Below the pieces are notes generated by a model. The model did no database searches. It saw nothing but the letters and a program-made list of their open reading frames with translations, and was not told the origin of the DNA. Made by a program: the position numbers and the translations under genes. Positions 50,734 to 57,301 of a stretch of 64,000 nucleotides of DNA are shown here, piece by piece. The stretch lies in the NCBI GenBank assembly GCA_965220315.1, contig CBDCPP010000002.1:558001-622000 (forward strand), in the 5' to 3' direction. Numbering within the stretch: position 1 is the first letter of the stretch; each line of letters begins with the position of its first letter. Origin of the DNA: JAPOXK01 sp965220315. GTDB taxonomy: Bacteria > Chloroflexota > Dehalococcoidia > Bin125.

Positions 50734-52386
50734 CTAGACGGCCTCCGTGGCCAAGGGGTGGCCGTCGAGCGTTCCCACATGCACCCCGGGCGACGTCTCC
50801 ATCTTGCGCAAAAAGGCCAGCACGTAGCGCCGCGTGTCCATGGCGTCGCCGTGCTGGTCGACGGTGCGGTTGGCGACGTACTTATCGCCCGTATTGGGGT
50901 TGCGCTGCAGGCGGCGCTTGTAGACGACGAACTCATGGCGCGAGTGCCGGCAGCGGCGGTCGATCGTGAACTTGTTGGCCTTGAGCTTCTCCGTCAGCAG
51001 CGTCCAGAGGGAGCGGTCGTTGTCGACCTTGCGCTCCACGTAGATCCCGTGCGGCGCCAGCTTCTGGGCGAGGGAGTAATTCATGGCCCCTTCGGAGGGA
51101 TCGGGGCAGACGGCGAAGACGGGCGCGATGGCGTGCAGCTGCAGGACATAGGCCACGATCTCATCCAGGCCCACGGCATCCTTGCGATAGAGCTCCCCGA
51201 ATTGATGCAGGTGCCCGGTGCCGGAGACGCCATAGGGACAGACGGCCGTGGGGTCGCCGCCGCCGGCGCCGTAATCGATGCCGAAGAGCCGGATGCGGGC
51301 CTGCGACCAGCGGAAGGGCGGGTCGTGGGGATCGGTCGCCATGGTGCCGTCGACGTACTCCGGGTACCAAAGGGTGTTGTTCCCGCCCACGAAGGCATCG
51401 ACAGCCGTCTTGGGGAACTCCTGCAGGAACTCGTACTCGGCCCCGATGTAGCCCTTCTTGCGGCCCTCCCACCAATCCCAGTTGATGGCGAAGCCGAGGC
51501 AGCCATGTTCCTCGTAGCCGGGCGCGACGCAGGGCCGGTCCTCCCAGGTTTCCATCGACCCATCCCCGCGGCGCCGCAGCCCGCCGCAGTCGGCGTGGGG
51601 CTGCAGGTGGATCCCGATCCACTTCCCCGCCTCGCGGTCATAGCGCCGCGGCCGCACCCACCAGGGGTACATGATGCCGTGCGTGCCGGGGATGAGGCCG
51701 TAGCGCGCCGCCCAGTAGCGGTTGGCGAAGAAATCGCCGATGTCGGTGATCTGCTCGGCGTTCTCGGGGATCTGCCCGCCGCTCGAGGTCGACACCTGAA
51801 AGAGCTGCTCGGCCTGGGGCTCGACGGCGGCGTAGGTTTCCTTGGCGTAGTTGTGCTTGGCGGCCTCATCCCAGAGCGCGATCTTGGTGGTATCGCCGCG
51901 GCCGGCGTCCTCGGTCGAGGGAAAGACATTGATTTCGCCGCCGCCCTTGATGTTGAGATCGAGCTGGGTGGGCGGCCGCTGCGGGGCCACCTGGATGTGC
52001 CCGGGCAGGTGGTCGTACATGTAGCGCTGCTTGCCATAGAGCTTCTTCGCCTCGCGCTCATTCTGCGAGAACTCCTGGTAGATCGCGCCCGGCTGGCCGT
52101 AGAGCACGTTCCAGAGAATGTAGCCGCCGATGTACCAGGACACGCCGATCTGCCGCCCCTTGAGGATGACGGCGCTGTGGCCGGCCGTCAGGATCTGGGG
52201 CAGCGTCCAGCCGGTGGGTTCGAAGATGGGATTGTCGAAGAAGGCCCAGTCCTCCATGAGCTGGGGCCCGGCCTCGCCCAGGATCTGCAGATGGTGCCGG
52301 AAAGCGCCGAAGGACCGCCGTGCGAAGGCCCGTTCGATGTCCTCGCCCGCCGCCAGGGCGACCTGGTCAACCAGCTTCCTTGCCAT
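50734..52386 (-). CDS. terL: Phage terminase large subunit (TerL)
   Basis: 550 residues from ATG 52386. The ATPase has a Walker A-like KGRQIGVS (76-83), coupling region QEFSQNEREAKKLYGKQ, and Walker B IALWDEAA (D173-E174). The RuvC-like nuclease has LFGIDYGAGGGDPTAV (D371), CPDPSEG (D429) and VDQHGDAMDTRRYVL (D514, D517). TerL packages DNA into proheads and cuts it. The start overlaps the end of the small subunit by 20 bases. No portal, protease or capsid genes follow on this strand; instead there is a DNA-binding gene and the tRNA attachment region. Confidence 0.92.
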   Translation of the reverse strand: MARKLVDQVALAAGEDIERAFARRSFGAFRHHLQILGEAGPQLMEDWAFFDNPIFEPTGWTLPQILTAGHSAVILKGRQIGVSWYIGGYILWNVLYGQPGAIYQEFSQNEREAKKLYGKQRYMYDHLPGHIQVAPQRPPTQLDLNIKGGGEINVFPSTEDAGRGDTTKIALWDEAAKHNYAKETYAAVEPQAEQLFQVSTSSGGQIPENAEQITDIGDFFANRYWAARYGLIPGTHGIMYPWWVRPRRYDREAGKWIGIHLQPHADCGGLRRRGDGSMETWEDRPCVAPGYEEHGCLGFAINWDWWEGRKKGYIGAEYEFLQEFPKTAVDAFVGGNNTLWYPEYVDGTMATDPHDPPFRWSQARIRLFGIDYGAGGGDPTAVCPYGVSGTGHLHQFGELYRKDAVGLDEIVAYVLQLHAIAPVFAVCPDPSEGAMNYSLAQKLAPHGIYVERKVDNDRSLWTLLTEKLKANKFTIDRRCRHSRHEFVVYKRRLQRNPNTGDKYVANRTVDQHGDAMDTRRYVLAFLRKMETSPGVHVGTLDGHPLATEAV

Positions 52387-52948
52387 CGTGTGTTTCCTTC
52401 CAGGCGGCCCATTCCTTATCCAGCGCCATCGTCTCCTTGGCCACCGCGCGCCAGCGCTCCTCCAGATGCTTGGGACAGGTCGCGAAATCCCGCGTCGGCG
52501 CTCCGCCCGCGCCCACGACGGGCAACGCGGCCGCTTCCTCATCGAGCTCTTTCCGCTTGTCGATCAGGATCGCCAGGCTCGTGCTCATGCTCTTCACCTC
52601 GAGCGCGGTGATGTCGTCCCGGGCCTCCCACCGCTCGAGCTGCCGCTCGATCAATCCCACTTCCCGCCACAGGATGTCCGCGATCTTTGACCGCAGCCGA
52701 TCGCGCAACTCGTGGACCGCCCGTTTCCCACCCCGGCGCAGATCCGGCGGCGGCCGCACATCCTTCCGCTTCGCCCGCGGCTTCTCGCCCCGACGCTTCC
52801 GCGCCAGCGCGATGATGTGCCGGACTTGTTCGTAGCTCAGCCCCACCGCGTCCGCGATCGCCTGGTACGTCACCCGTTGGCCCGGCGGAGCGAACCACAT
52901 CGCCTCCACCTGCTCCCGGTCCGCAGGCGTCACTTGTCGCTCGGGCAT
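52367..52948 (-). CDS. terS: Phage terminase small subunit-like DNA-binding protein (TerS)
   Basis: This 193-residue protein has an N-terminal helix-turn-helix (VTYQAIADAVGLSYEQVRHI), a basic linker (KRRGEKPRAKRKDVR) and a long helical region (RDRLRSKIADILWREVGLIE, then RWEARDDITALEVKSMSTSL) suited to oligomerisation. This fits small terminase subunits that recognise the packaging site. It is directly upstream of terL and overlaps it. The similarity is structural rather than a strict motif match. Confidence 0.78.
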   Translation of the reverse strand: MPERQVTPADREQVEAMWFAPPGQRVTYQAIADAVGLSYEQVRHIIALARKRRGEKPRAKRKDVRPPPDLRRGGKRAVHELRDRLRSKIADILWREVGLIERQLERWEARDDITALEVKSMSTSLAILIDKRKELDEEAAALPVVGAGGAPTRDFATCPKHLEERWRAVAKETMALDKEWAAWKETHDGKEAG

Positions 52949-52978
52949 CCGCCCTTTCGGTACTTAGCTACACACTGT

Positions 52979-53108
52979 GCTGGCAGTCTAGCTAATCCGG
53001 AGTTCCCAATGGATCTTCAGACGATCAGTTGCGCCCCAGCCCACGATTGCGGCCGGCCGTGGAGGAAGTCCTCCCGCGCACGCTGGTCATCGTGCTGCAG
53101 GGTATGCG
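52979..53108. repeat. Partial duplicate of the 53.5-kb small gene (3' end)
   Basis: About 110-130 bp resemble 53499-53631, including GCTGGCAGTCTAGCTAATCC vs GCTGGCAGTTTAGCTGATCC and the shared CTTCAGACGATCAGTT. On the minus strand it encodes RAREDFLHGRPQSWAGAQLI, equivalent to the C-terminus of the intact copy. It lacks the upstream part, so it is a gene fragment left by duplication. Confidence 0.75.
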
Positions 53109-53143
53109 CTGATCGGTGCCGTGTCGTTCTCCTTCGGGCTGCA

Positions 53144-53452
53144 TCAAAAATCAGTAATGTCGACGTGCTTCGTGGGTCGATACGATGCATCGGCATCCGC
53201 GATCGACTGGCAGTACTCGCACTCGGTTCCTTCGAGGACGGCCCGGACGATGATTTGGTGGTCGGGGCCAACCCCTTCCCAGGTGTGACCGATCGCTGGA
53301 TAGTCACGGCTCGGAGACAGGCCAAATTGATCCTCGGTGGACAGGGGCACAATTCCCCCTGCTCGCTCGGGTCCAGCAATCCGACCAAGCACCATGTGAT
53401 AGTGGGACACGCCCGGCACGTAGGTGACAGCTACGGTCACTGCCTCGGTCAT
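53144..53452 (-). CDS. Small protein of unknown function (102 aa)
   Basis: The start at ATG 53452 is chosen because AGGAGG lies 7 bases upstream. The product begins MTEAVTVAVTYVPGVSHYHM and contains C-E-Y-C (GTECEYCQSI), possibly half of a metal site. No family recognised. It sits between the duplicated ends described at 52979 and 53499. Confidence 0.55.
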   Translation of the reverse strand: MTEAVTVAVTYVPGVSHYHMVLGRIAGPERAGGIVPLSTEDQFGLSPSRDYPAIGHTWEGVGPDHQIIVRAVLEGTECEYCQSIADADASYRPTKHVDITDF

Positions 53453-53535
53453 AGCGGGCCTCCTAGTTGTTCTTGAGGTAGCCGGACGTCTCAATGCGCT
53501 GGCAGTTTAGCTGATCCGGGTTCCCCAATGAATCT

Positions 53536-53790
53536 TCAGACGATCAGTTCCGCCCCGGCCCAGGCTTGCAGCCGGCCGTGGAGGAAGTCCTCCCGTGCGC
53601 GGTCCTCGTCGTAGGGCAGGGTGTGCGTCGAGACCCGCACGCGCTGCCCGCGGGGATAGTCGACGTAGAAGCTCGAGAGCCGCCCGTGCCAATCCCGGCT
53701 GCACTTGATCCGCCGCGCGTCATTGACGTCCTTGCGCACGGCCCGCAGGGCCCGCATGAGGTTCACCGCGGGATCCACGCCCGCGGTCAC
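53536..53790 (-). CDS. Small protein of unknown function (84 aa), intact copy of a duplicated gene
   Basis: It reads MTAGVDPAVNLMRALRAVRK, then RIKCSRDWHGRLSSFYVDYP, and ends RAREDFLHGRLQAWAGAELI. No known domain recognised. Its 3' end and downstream flank are repeated at 52979-53108. The alternation of synonymous and replacement differences between copies suggests an old duplication. Confidence 0.55.
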   Translation of the reverse strand: MTAGVDPAVNLMRALRAVRKDVNDARRIKCSRDWHGRLSSFYVDYPRGQRVRVSTHTLPYDEDRAREDFLHGRLQAWAGAELIV

Positions 53791-53938
53791 GCGGAGCAGA
53801 GGGGGCAGCAGGCGCTGATCATGGGGGCATGGTAGCGAGGAAACAAGCGCATGCGCGAGGATCAGAGAGGAATCTCGTGATCCCGAAGTGCCCGATGGTC
53901 TACGCTGTAGAAAGTGACGCGTAGCGCGCTGGTATCAG

Positions 53939-54307
53939 TTAAGGGGTGGCAGGTGGATCGTCCTCTTCGTCGGAGTCTGAGCCCGCCCCGGGGAAGCCTT
54001 GCTCGCGCAAGCGTTGCCCGAGATCCTGGTAGTGCGCGCGAATGCGAAGACCAGCCTCCAGCGAGACTTGCAAGCTCCGAATTCCGGTCCGCGTTCGCGC
54101 GGTCGTTTCATCGTCTCCTGACAGGTCAGATAGTGCCTCTTCAACAGCTGCATCAAAGCGGTCCAGAAACGCTTGCAGATCTAGTGGCTGCAATGGATCA
54201 AGACCTTCGACGACAGCTGCGACAAAGATCCCCACGCTCTCAACCTGCAGGTCCTCCGGCTTAAAGTTACCGAGGTCCCAGTCCGACCCCTGTCCTTCCT
54301 CGCTCAT
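53939..54307 (-). CDS. Acidic helical protein of unknown function (122 aa)
   Basis: The start is ATG 54307 behind GGAGG. The sequence is strongly acidic (SDWDLGNFKPEDLQVESVGI; SDSDEEDDPPATP at the end) with helices such as LDLQAFLDRFDAAVEEALSD. No family recognised. Twelve bases upstream lies a membrane-anchored coiled-coil gene, so the two form an operon. Confidence 0.6.
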   Translation of the reverse strand: MSEEGQGSDWDLGNFKPEDLQVESVGIFVAAVVEGLDPLQPLDLQAFLDRFDAAVEEALSDLSGDDETTARTRTGIRSLQVSLEAGLRIRAHYQDLGQRLREQGFPGAGSDSDEEDDPPATP

Positions 54308-54318
54308 GGGGCCTCCGT

Positions 54319-54876
54319 TCACCGCGCACAGGCGGGCAACGGCTTCCCGACGCGCGCCTGTGCGAAGCAGGCCCCCGTCCTCTGTTGAGAATCCGCGATG
54401 ACGTCGGGGAGCTCCCGGTTGTCGGTAAACGCGGTGATCGGTTCCTTCCATTCGGCCGTGCCGCCCTGCGGGGTCACGTAGCGCAGGACATAGATCAGCT
54501 CGAACCAGTTGTATCCGTCGTCGCCATCGTCGACTCGTCTCTCGACGACGACCCAGTCGTGGGACGGCGGCTCGGCCTGCTCCAGGCGCCGCGTGGCGAC
54601 CCGTGCGCTGGCGGCATCGCTCCGGGCCGCGCTGATCTCGCTCCGGAGATCGTCGATCACGGCCTGCATGGTGGCGACGTCCGCCTGGATCCCGCTGGGA
54701 TCGTAGCGCTCGAGGGCTTCCACAGCCGTGAGGCGCGTCTCGACGCTTTGGATCCGAGTCCCGATGTCAACGCGGCGCTCCTGCGCAAAGCGATACGTCA
54801 AGAAGATCGCGGCCACCAGAGCCCCGACCACGACCACGCCGACGAGCGGGACCAGGAACGGACGCCACCGACGCAT
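54319..54876 (-). CDS. Membrane-anchored coiled-coil protein (185 aa)
   Basis: One transmembrane segment near the start (FLVPLVGVVVVGALVAAIFL, residues 7-26) is followed by a coiled coil (RIQSVETRLTAVEALERYDP, then VIDDLRSEISAARSDAASAR) and a C-terminal domain with two cysteines (TGACFAQ and LPACAR). The arrangement points to a cytoplasm-anchored or exported spanin- or sensor-like protein. No family assigned. It is first of a two-gene minus-strand operon. Confidence 0.6.
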   Translation of the reverse strand: MRRWRPFLVPLVGVVVVGALVAAIFLTYRFAQERRVDIGTRIQSVETRLTAVEALERYDPSGIQADVATMQAVIDDLRSEISAARSDAASARVATRRLEQAEPPSHDWVVVERRVDDGDDGYNWFELIYVLRYVTPQGGTAEWKEPITAFTDNRELPDVIADSQQRTGACFAQARVGKPLPACAR

Positions 54877-55126
54877 AGGTGCTCCCTTGCAACATGAGCG
54901 GAACTCGTTGCCACACCAGTCCTGCGAACGGAGCTACAAGGGAGCGTGGAGGCTCCGCTCGGTTCCATTCGCAGGGTGTGGCGGCAGGGACGCTACGGGA
55001 TAAGTGAGGTGCCGTCTAGGCCCAGACGGTTTCAACGTAACCCGCGCCAGTGCTAGGCTCACGCGGGCCCGCGACCCTGGATGCCAGCGCCCGCGTAGCA
55101 GCCCCCTCTCAGAAAAGAGACGAGTA

Positions 55127-55558
55127 GTGAAACTTCGATTTATCTGGTTAGCCGAGAAGATCGAACCCCGACCCGATGGGAAGATCAACATGACAGGGGT
55201 CTTCAATACGCTAAAGTTTTCAGCGTTTCCCGCGACTTATCCCCAGATTGATTGTCTACTCGAATTGTCTGTGCCACTGGAAGAACTAGAGGAAAGGAAG
55301 ACGGATCATCAGATCCGTCTCACTCTGACCAACCCCGCCGGTCAAGTGGTCCAGCAGACACCGGACGACGTCGGCTGGTTTCAACTCCCCAGCCGTGCGG
55401 AAGGGCCTACGCCAAGACCCGGGGTGTTCGTGGTTCCGGCAGCACTACAACTACAGTTTCGGAACCTTCGCTTCGATCGCCCTGGGGACTTCGCCCTGCG
55501 CGTAGATCTCGACAACACAAAGCTCTGGGAGACACCGGTTCTGATTGAACAGGCGTAA
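55127..55558 (+). CDS. DUF6941-like protein (143 aa)
   Basis: The start is GTG 55127. MKLRFIWLAEKIEPRPDGKI followed by MTGVFNTLKFSAFPATYPQI, then FRNLRFDRPGDFALRVDLDN and a short C-terminal strand, matches the DUF6941 pattern: a small beta-rich protein whose N-terminus reads as ALADxAxxxxGKLxVLGG in relatives. Function unknown; relatives occur in mobile and accessory regions. It is single, facing away from the membrane-protein operon. Confidence 0.65.
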   Translation: MKLRFIWLAEKIEPRPDGKINMTGVFNTLKFSAFPATYPQIDCLLELSVPLEELEERKTDHQIRLTLTNPAGQVVQQTPDDVGWFQLPSRAEGPTPRPGVFVVPAALQLQFRNLRFDRPGDFALRVDLDNTKLWETPVLIEQA

Positions 55559-55621
55559 AGGCAAACGCCGCGTAGATTATGGGCGGGGGGGCTGCTGCGT
55601 CCACAGAGGCCTCTCTTCGGC

Positions 55622-55861
55622 TCACCCGGCCCCGGGTGACAACACCCGCTGGCCCGAGTATCCTACCCAGGCCGCCGCCACCTCGCGTGCTCGAAGAAGG
55701 CCCCGCCCCCAGCGGGGTCGTTTGCATTCTACCACCTTGATCGCCCGCCGCGCATTCCCGGCGTACTTCTTGCAAGTGGCCGAACAATACTTCTTCAGTC
55801 GCCAACCCTGAAACAGACCACCGCATTGCTTGCAGCTCTGCGTCACTTCTCGCTCGGCCAT
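55622..55861 (-). CDS. Small zinc-finger-like protein (79 aa)
   Basis: The segment CKQCGGLFQGWRLKKYCSAT with a final CxxxC gives four Cys ligands of a treble-clef or FCS-type finger, followed by a basic stretch (RRAIKVVECKRPRWGRG). No strong ribosome-binding site. Probably a nucleic-acid or protein-binding accessory protein of the element. Confidence 0.5.
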   Translation of the reverse strand: MAEREVTQSCKQCGGLFQGWRLKKYCSATCKKYAGNARRAIKVVECKRPRWGRGLLRAREVAAAWVGYSGQRVLSPGAG

Positions 55862-55909
55862 GCCCTTAGCTTAGCCCAGCCCCCCAAGACCTCCATAAGC
55901 TCCAGGGAT

Positions 55910-55929
55910 GGGGGGGGGGGGGGGGGGGG
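55910..55929. repeat. Homopolymer run of 20 G
   Basis: Twenty consecutive G residues (55910-55929), followed by ATTTTGGGC. A run this long is prone to slippage and sequencing error, so its exact length is not reliable. Confidence 0.9.
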
Positions 55930-56023
55930 ATTTTGGGCAGAGGATCCCCGATCGGATCCGGAAAAACCACCCGATATGGGATCTGTATCGAGAAGATGCT
56001 CCGCTCTTGTTAGGAGAAAGTTC

Positions 56024-56074
56024 GGCCTGCCGGCTGGCTGGCGAGGACGAGTCGGTCCCGGCAGGCCTCCTTTT
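56024..56074 (+). terminator. Hairpin with AGGA loop (element 1) and T run
   Basis: Outer arms GGCCTGCCGG (56024-56033) and CCGGCAGGCC (56058-56067), perfect over 10 bp, followed by TCCTTTT. Inside, GGCT pairs with AGTC and CG with CG to present the loop AGGA (56044-56047). It resembles a terminator and also the AGGA hairpins at 57.0-57.2 kb. Confidence 0.5.
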
Positions 56075-56179
56075 GGGGTGAGGACAGACGAACGGAGCCA
56101 TTCGTGCTCTCTGGCCTACCCCACCAGAGAAGAGCCACTAGCCGAAGGGGCGACCACAGTAGCAGTTGGGTAGTCCCAT

Positions 56180-56254
56180 TCCCTATCGGCTCCCTATCCC
56201 ATCCCTATCCAAATCCCAACCCCCCCCCCAGGGTTATATGTCCCACTCCCTATC
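56180..56254. repeat. Iteron-like TCCCTATC repeats at 11-bp spacing
   Basis: TCCCTATC occurs at 56180, 56191 and 56202, exactly 11 bp apart, so one helical turn each, and again at 56247 (TCCCTATCCCAT matches the second copy). A run of ten C follows the third copy. Helically phased short repeats are typical of replication initiator or regulator binding arrays. Confidence 0.55.
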
Positions 56255-56327
56255 CCATGCCCTGGTCGCAGACGCAGAGAGGGCCTGCGGCGACGACTCC
56301 AAACGTACGGTCAATGCGGAAGAGCCC

Positions 56328-56429
56328 GGCCCATGGTCCATGGTGGGCCATCGGATCTCTTAAGACCCTACAGTGTGTACACATTGAGTACTTAATAAGG
56401 AAAGGATGGGCCGGGATGGACCATGGGCC
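56328..56429. repeat. Long dyad: nested inverted repeats sharing one centre
   Basis: GGCCCATGGTCCAT (56328-56341) and ATGGACCATGGGCC (56416-56429) are perfect 14-bp arms. Their centre is 56378.5, identical to the centre of the perfect palindrome TGTGTACACA (56374-56383). Partial symmetry (GG-CCATC) also occurs just inside the arms. A shared centre over 102 bp implies one symmetric protein site rather than chance hairpins. Confidence 0.65.
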
Positions 56430-56925
56430 ACCGAGACACTCCCGGTTCCGGCCGCGGCCACACGCCGCATCGATCGCGGCGGTCGCCGCGCCGGGAGAAG
56501 GGATGCGCCGCCGCGCGTTCGTCGGGAAGGCCCGCTAGCGACCCGGGCGATCCCGCCGCCCACGCCGCCGCGCAGGGAGCAGTGGCCGCGCTGCGCGCGA
56601 CTGTCTCTTTCGCCCCCGTTCCCGCCGAGCACGCCGCTCGCTGAACCGCCACGGCGCTGACCTAAGCACGGCCGGGGAGCGCCGCAACACCTGGAACGGG
56701 GGCAGGCGCGGCCTGGGGCGTGAGGCCCTCCATCCGCGGCCGCGATCGCCGCGCGCCACGCGATCCGCCCGCGCCGGCCGCCGCGCCTGCCCCCTGTCGG
56801 TTCAGCGTGGCAGGCCCAGCGCCGCATCAAGGGGCGAGCAGGCAGCCCGCTCAAAAATCGGCGCGAAGAACGCACGGTAGGCCTGCCCCCTGGACGCGGC
56901 GCATCTGGGAGGCGGCGGCGGTGGC

Positions 56926-56949
56926 CATGCCTCCTGCTATGGGTTTGCG
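56926..56949 (-). repeat. Minus-strand copy of the K-P-I-A-G-G coding repeat
   Basis: On the minus strand, AAACCCATAGCAGGAGGCATG encodes K-P-I-A-G-G-M within a 34-codon frame starting at ATG 56955 (MERKPIAGGMATAAASQMRR at its start). It is the only copy outside the two modular genes and is in the opposite direction. The GGAGG precedes an ATG by one base. Whether it is translated is unknown. Confidence 0.5.
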
Positions 56950-57019
56950 CTCCATGTGCACCCTGCGCAGCCCGCTCCGCGACAACCCATCTCCGAACGC
57001 GACAGCCCCTCGCCCAGCG

Positions 57020-57074
57020 CAGGCGCAAGCATGTTCGGCTGCGCTGGAGGACCAGCGCTGCCGATGCTCGCCTG
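57020..57074 (+). ncRNA. AGGA-loop hairpin (element 2)
   Basis: Inner stem GCGCTGG / CCAGCGC (57041-57047 / 57052-57058) with loop AGGA. Outer pairing is CAGGCG with CGCCTG and AGCAT with ATGCT (57020-57032 / 57064-57074), leaving an asymmetric 5' internal loop that contains CGGCT, as in the neighbouring hairpins. Confidence 0.45.
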
Positions 57075-57077
57075 CAC

Positions 57078-57137
57078 GTCCTGGTCAAGGGTGCGGCTAC
57101 GCCCACGCCGGAGGACCGGCGCGCCCTTGACCAGGAC
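57078..57137 (+). ncRNA. AGGA-loop hairpin (element 3), long perfect outer stem
   Basis: Outer stem GTCCTGGTCAAGGG / CCCTTGACCAGGAC (57078-57091 / 57124-57137), 14 bp perfect. Inner stem CGCCGG / CCGGCG with loop AGGA (57112-57115). The 5' internal loop contains GGCTACGCCCA. Its equivalent lies exactly 100 bp downstream with compensatory changes. Confidence 0.6.
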
Positions 57138-57183
57138 GGGACGGAAACCTGCCTGCCTGGTTGCCCGATCGTATACCCCGGCC

Positions 57184-57230
57184 TCAAGAGTGAAGGCTAC
57201 GCCCAGGCCGGAGGACCGGCCTGCTCTTGA
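57184..57230 (+). ncRNA. AGGA-loop hairpin (element 4), covarying with element 3
   Basis: Outer stem TCAAGAG / CTCTTGA and inner stem GGCCGG / CCGGCC with loop AGGA (57212-57215). Compared with element 3, one outer G-C pair is A-T and one inner C-G pair is G-C, both sides changed together. The pairing can extend further (CCGG / CCGG) after a 2x2 internal loop. It lies 71 bases before the ATG of the next gene, so it is in that mRNA's leader. Confidence 0.6.
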
Positions 57231-57301
57231 CCCCGGAGTCATGGGGACAAGCGACCAGGCCGGCGACGGGAGCCGGAGGGATAAGGGAAAGGGACCCAAC
57301 C

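Larger units (their letters stand above)
55862..57301. other. 1.4-kb structured non-coding region of the element
   Basis: No protein gene can be supported. The region holds a 20-G run, 11-bp TCCCTATC repeats (56180-56254), a 10-C run (56220-56229), a large co-centred dyad (56328-56429), a minus-strand copy of the K-P-I-A-G-G motif (56926-56949) and four hairpins with AGGA loops. Such density fits an origin of replication, packaging site or RNA regulatory region between two operons. Confidence 0.6.

Noticed and set aside
50758..52611. A 617-codon plus-strand frame opposite terL
   Set aside because: It is antisense to a terminase with all catalytic residues; composition is an echo of the real strand.
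56328..56429. Protelomerase (hairpin telomere) site
   Set aside because: The dyad is symmetric, but no protelomerase gene or terminal structure is visible; only the dyad itself is reported.
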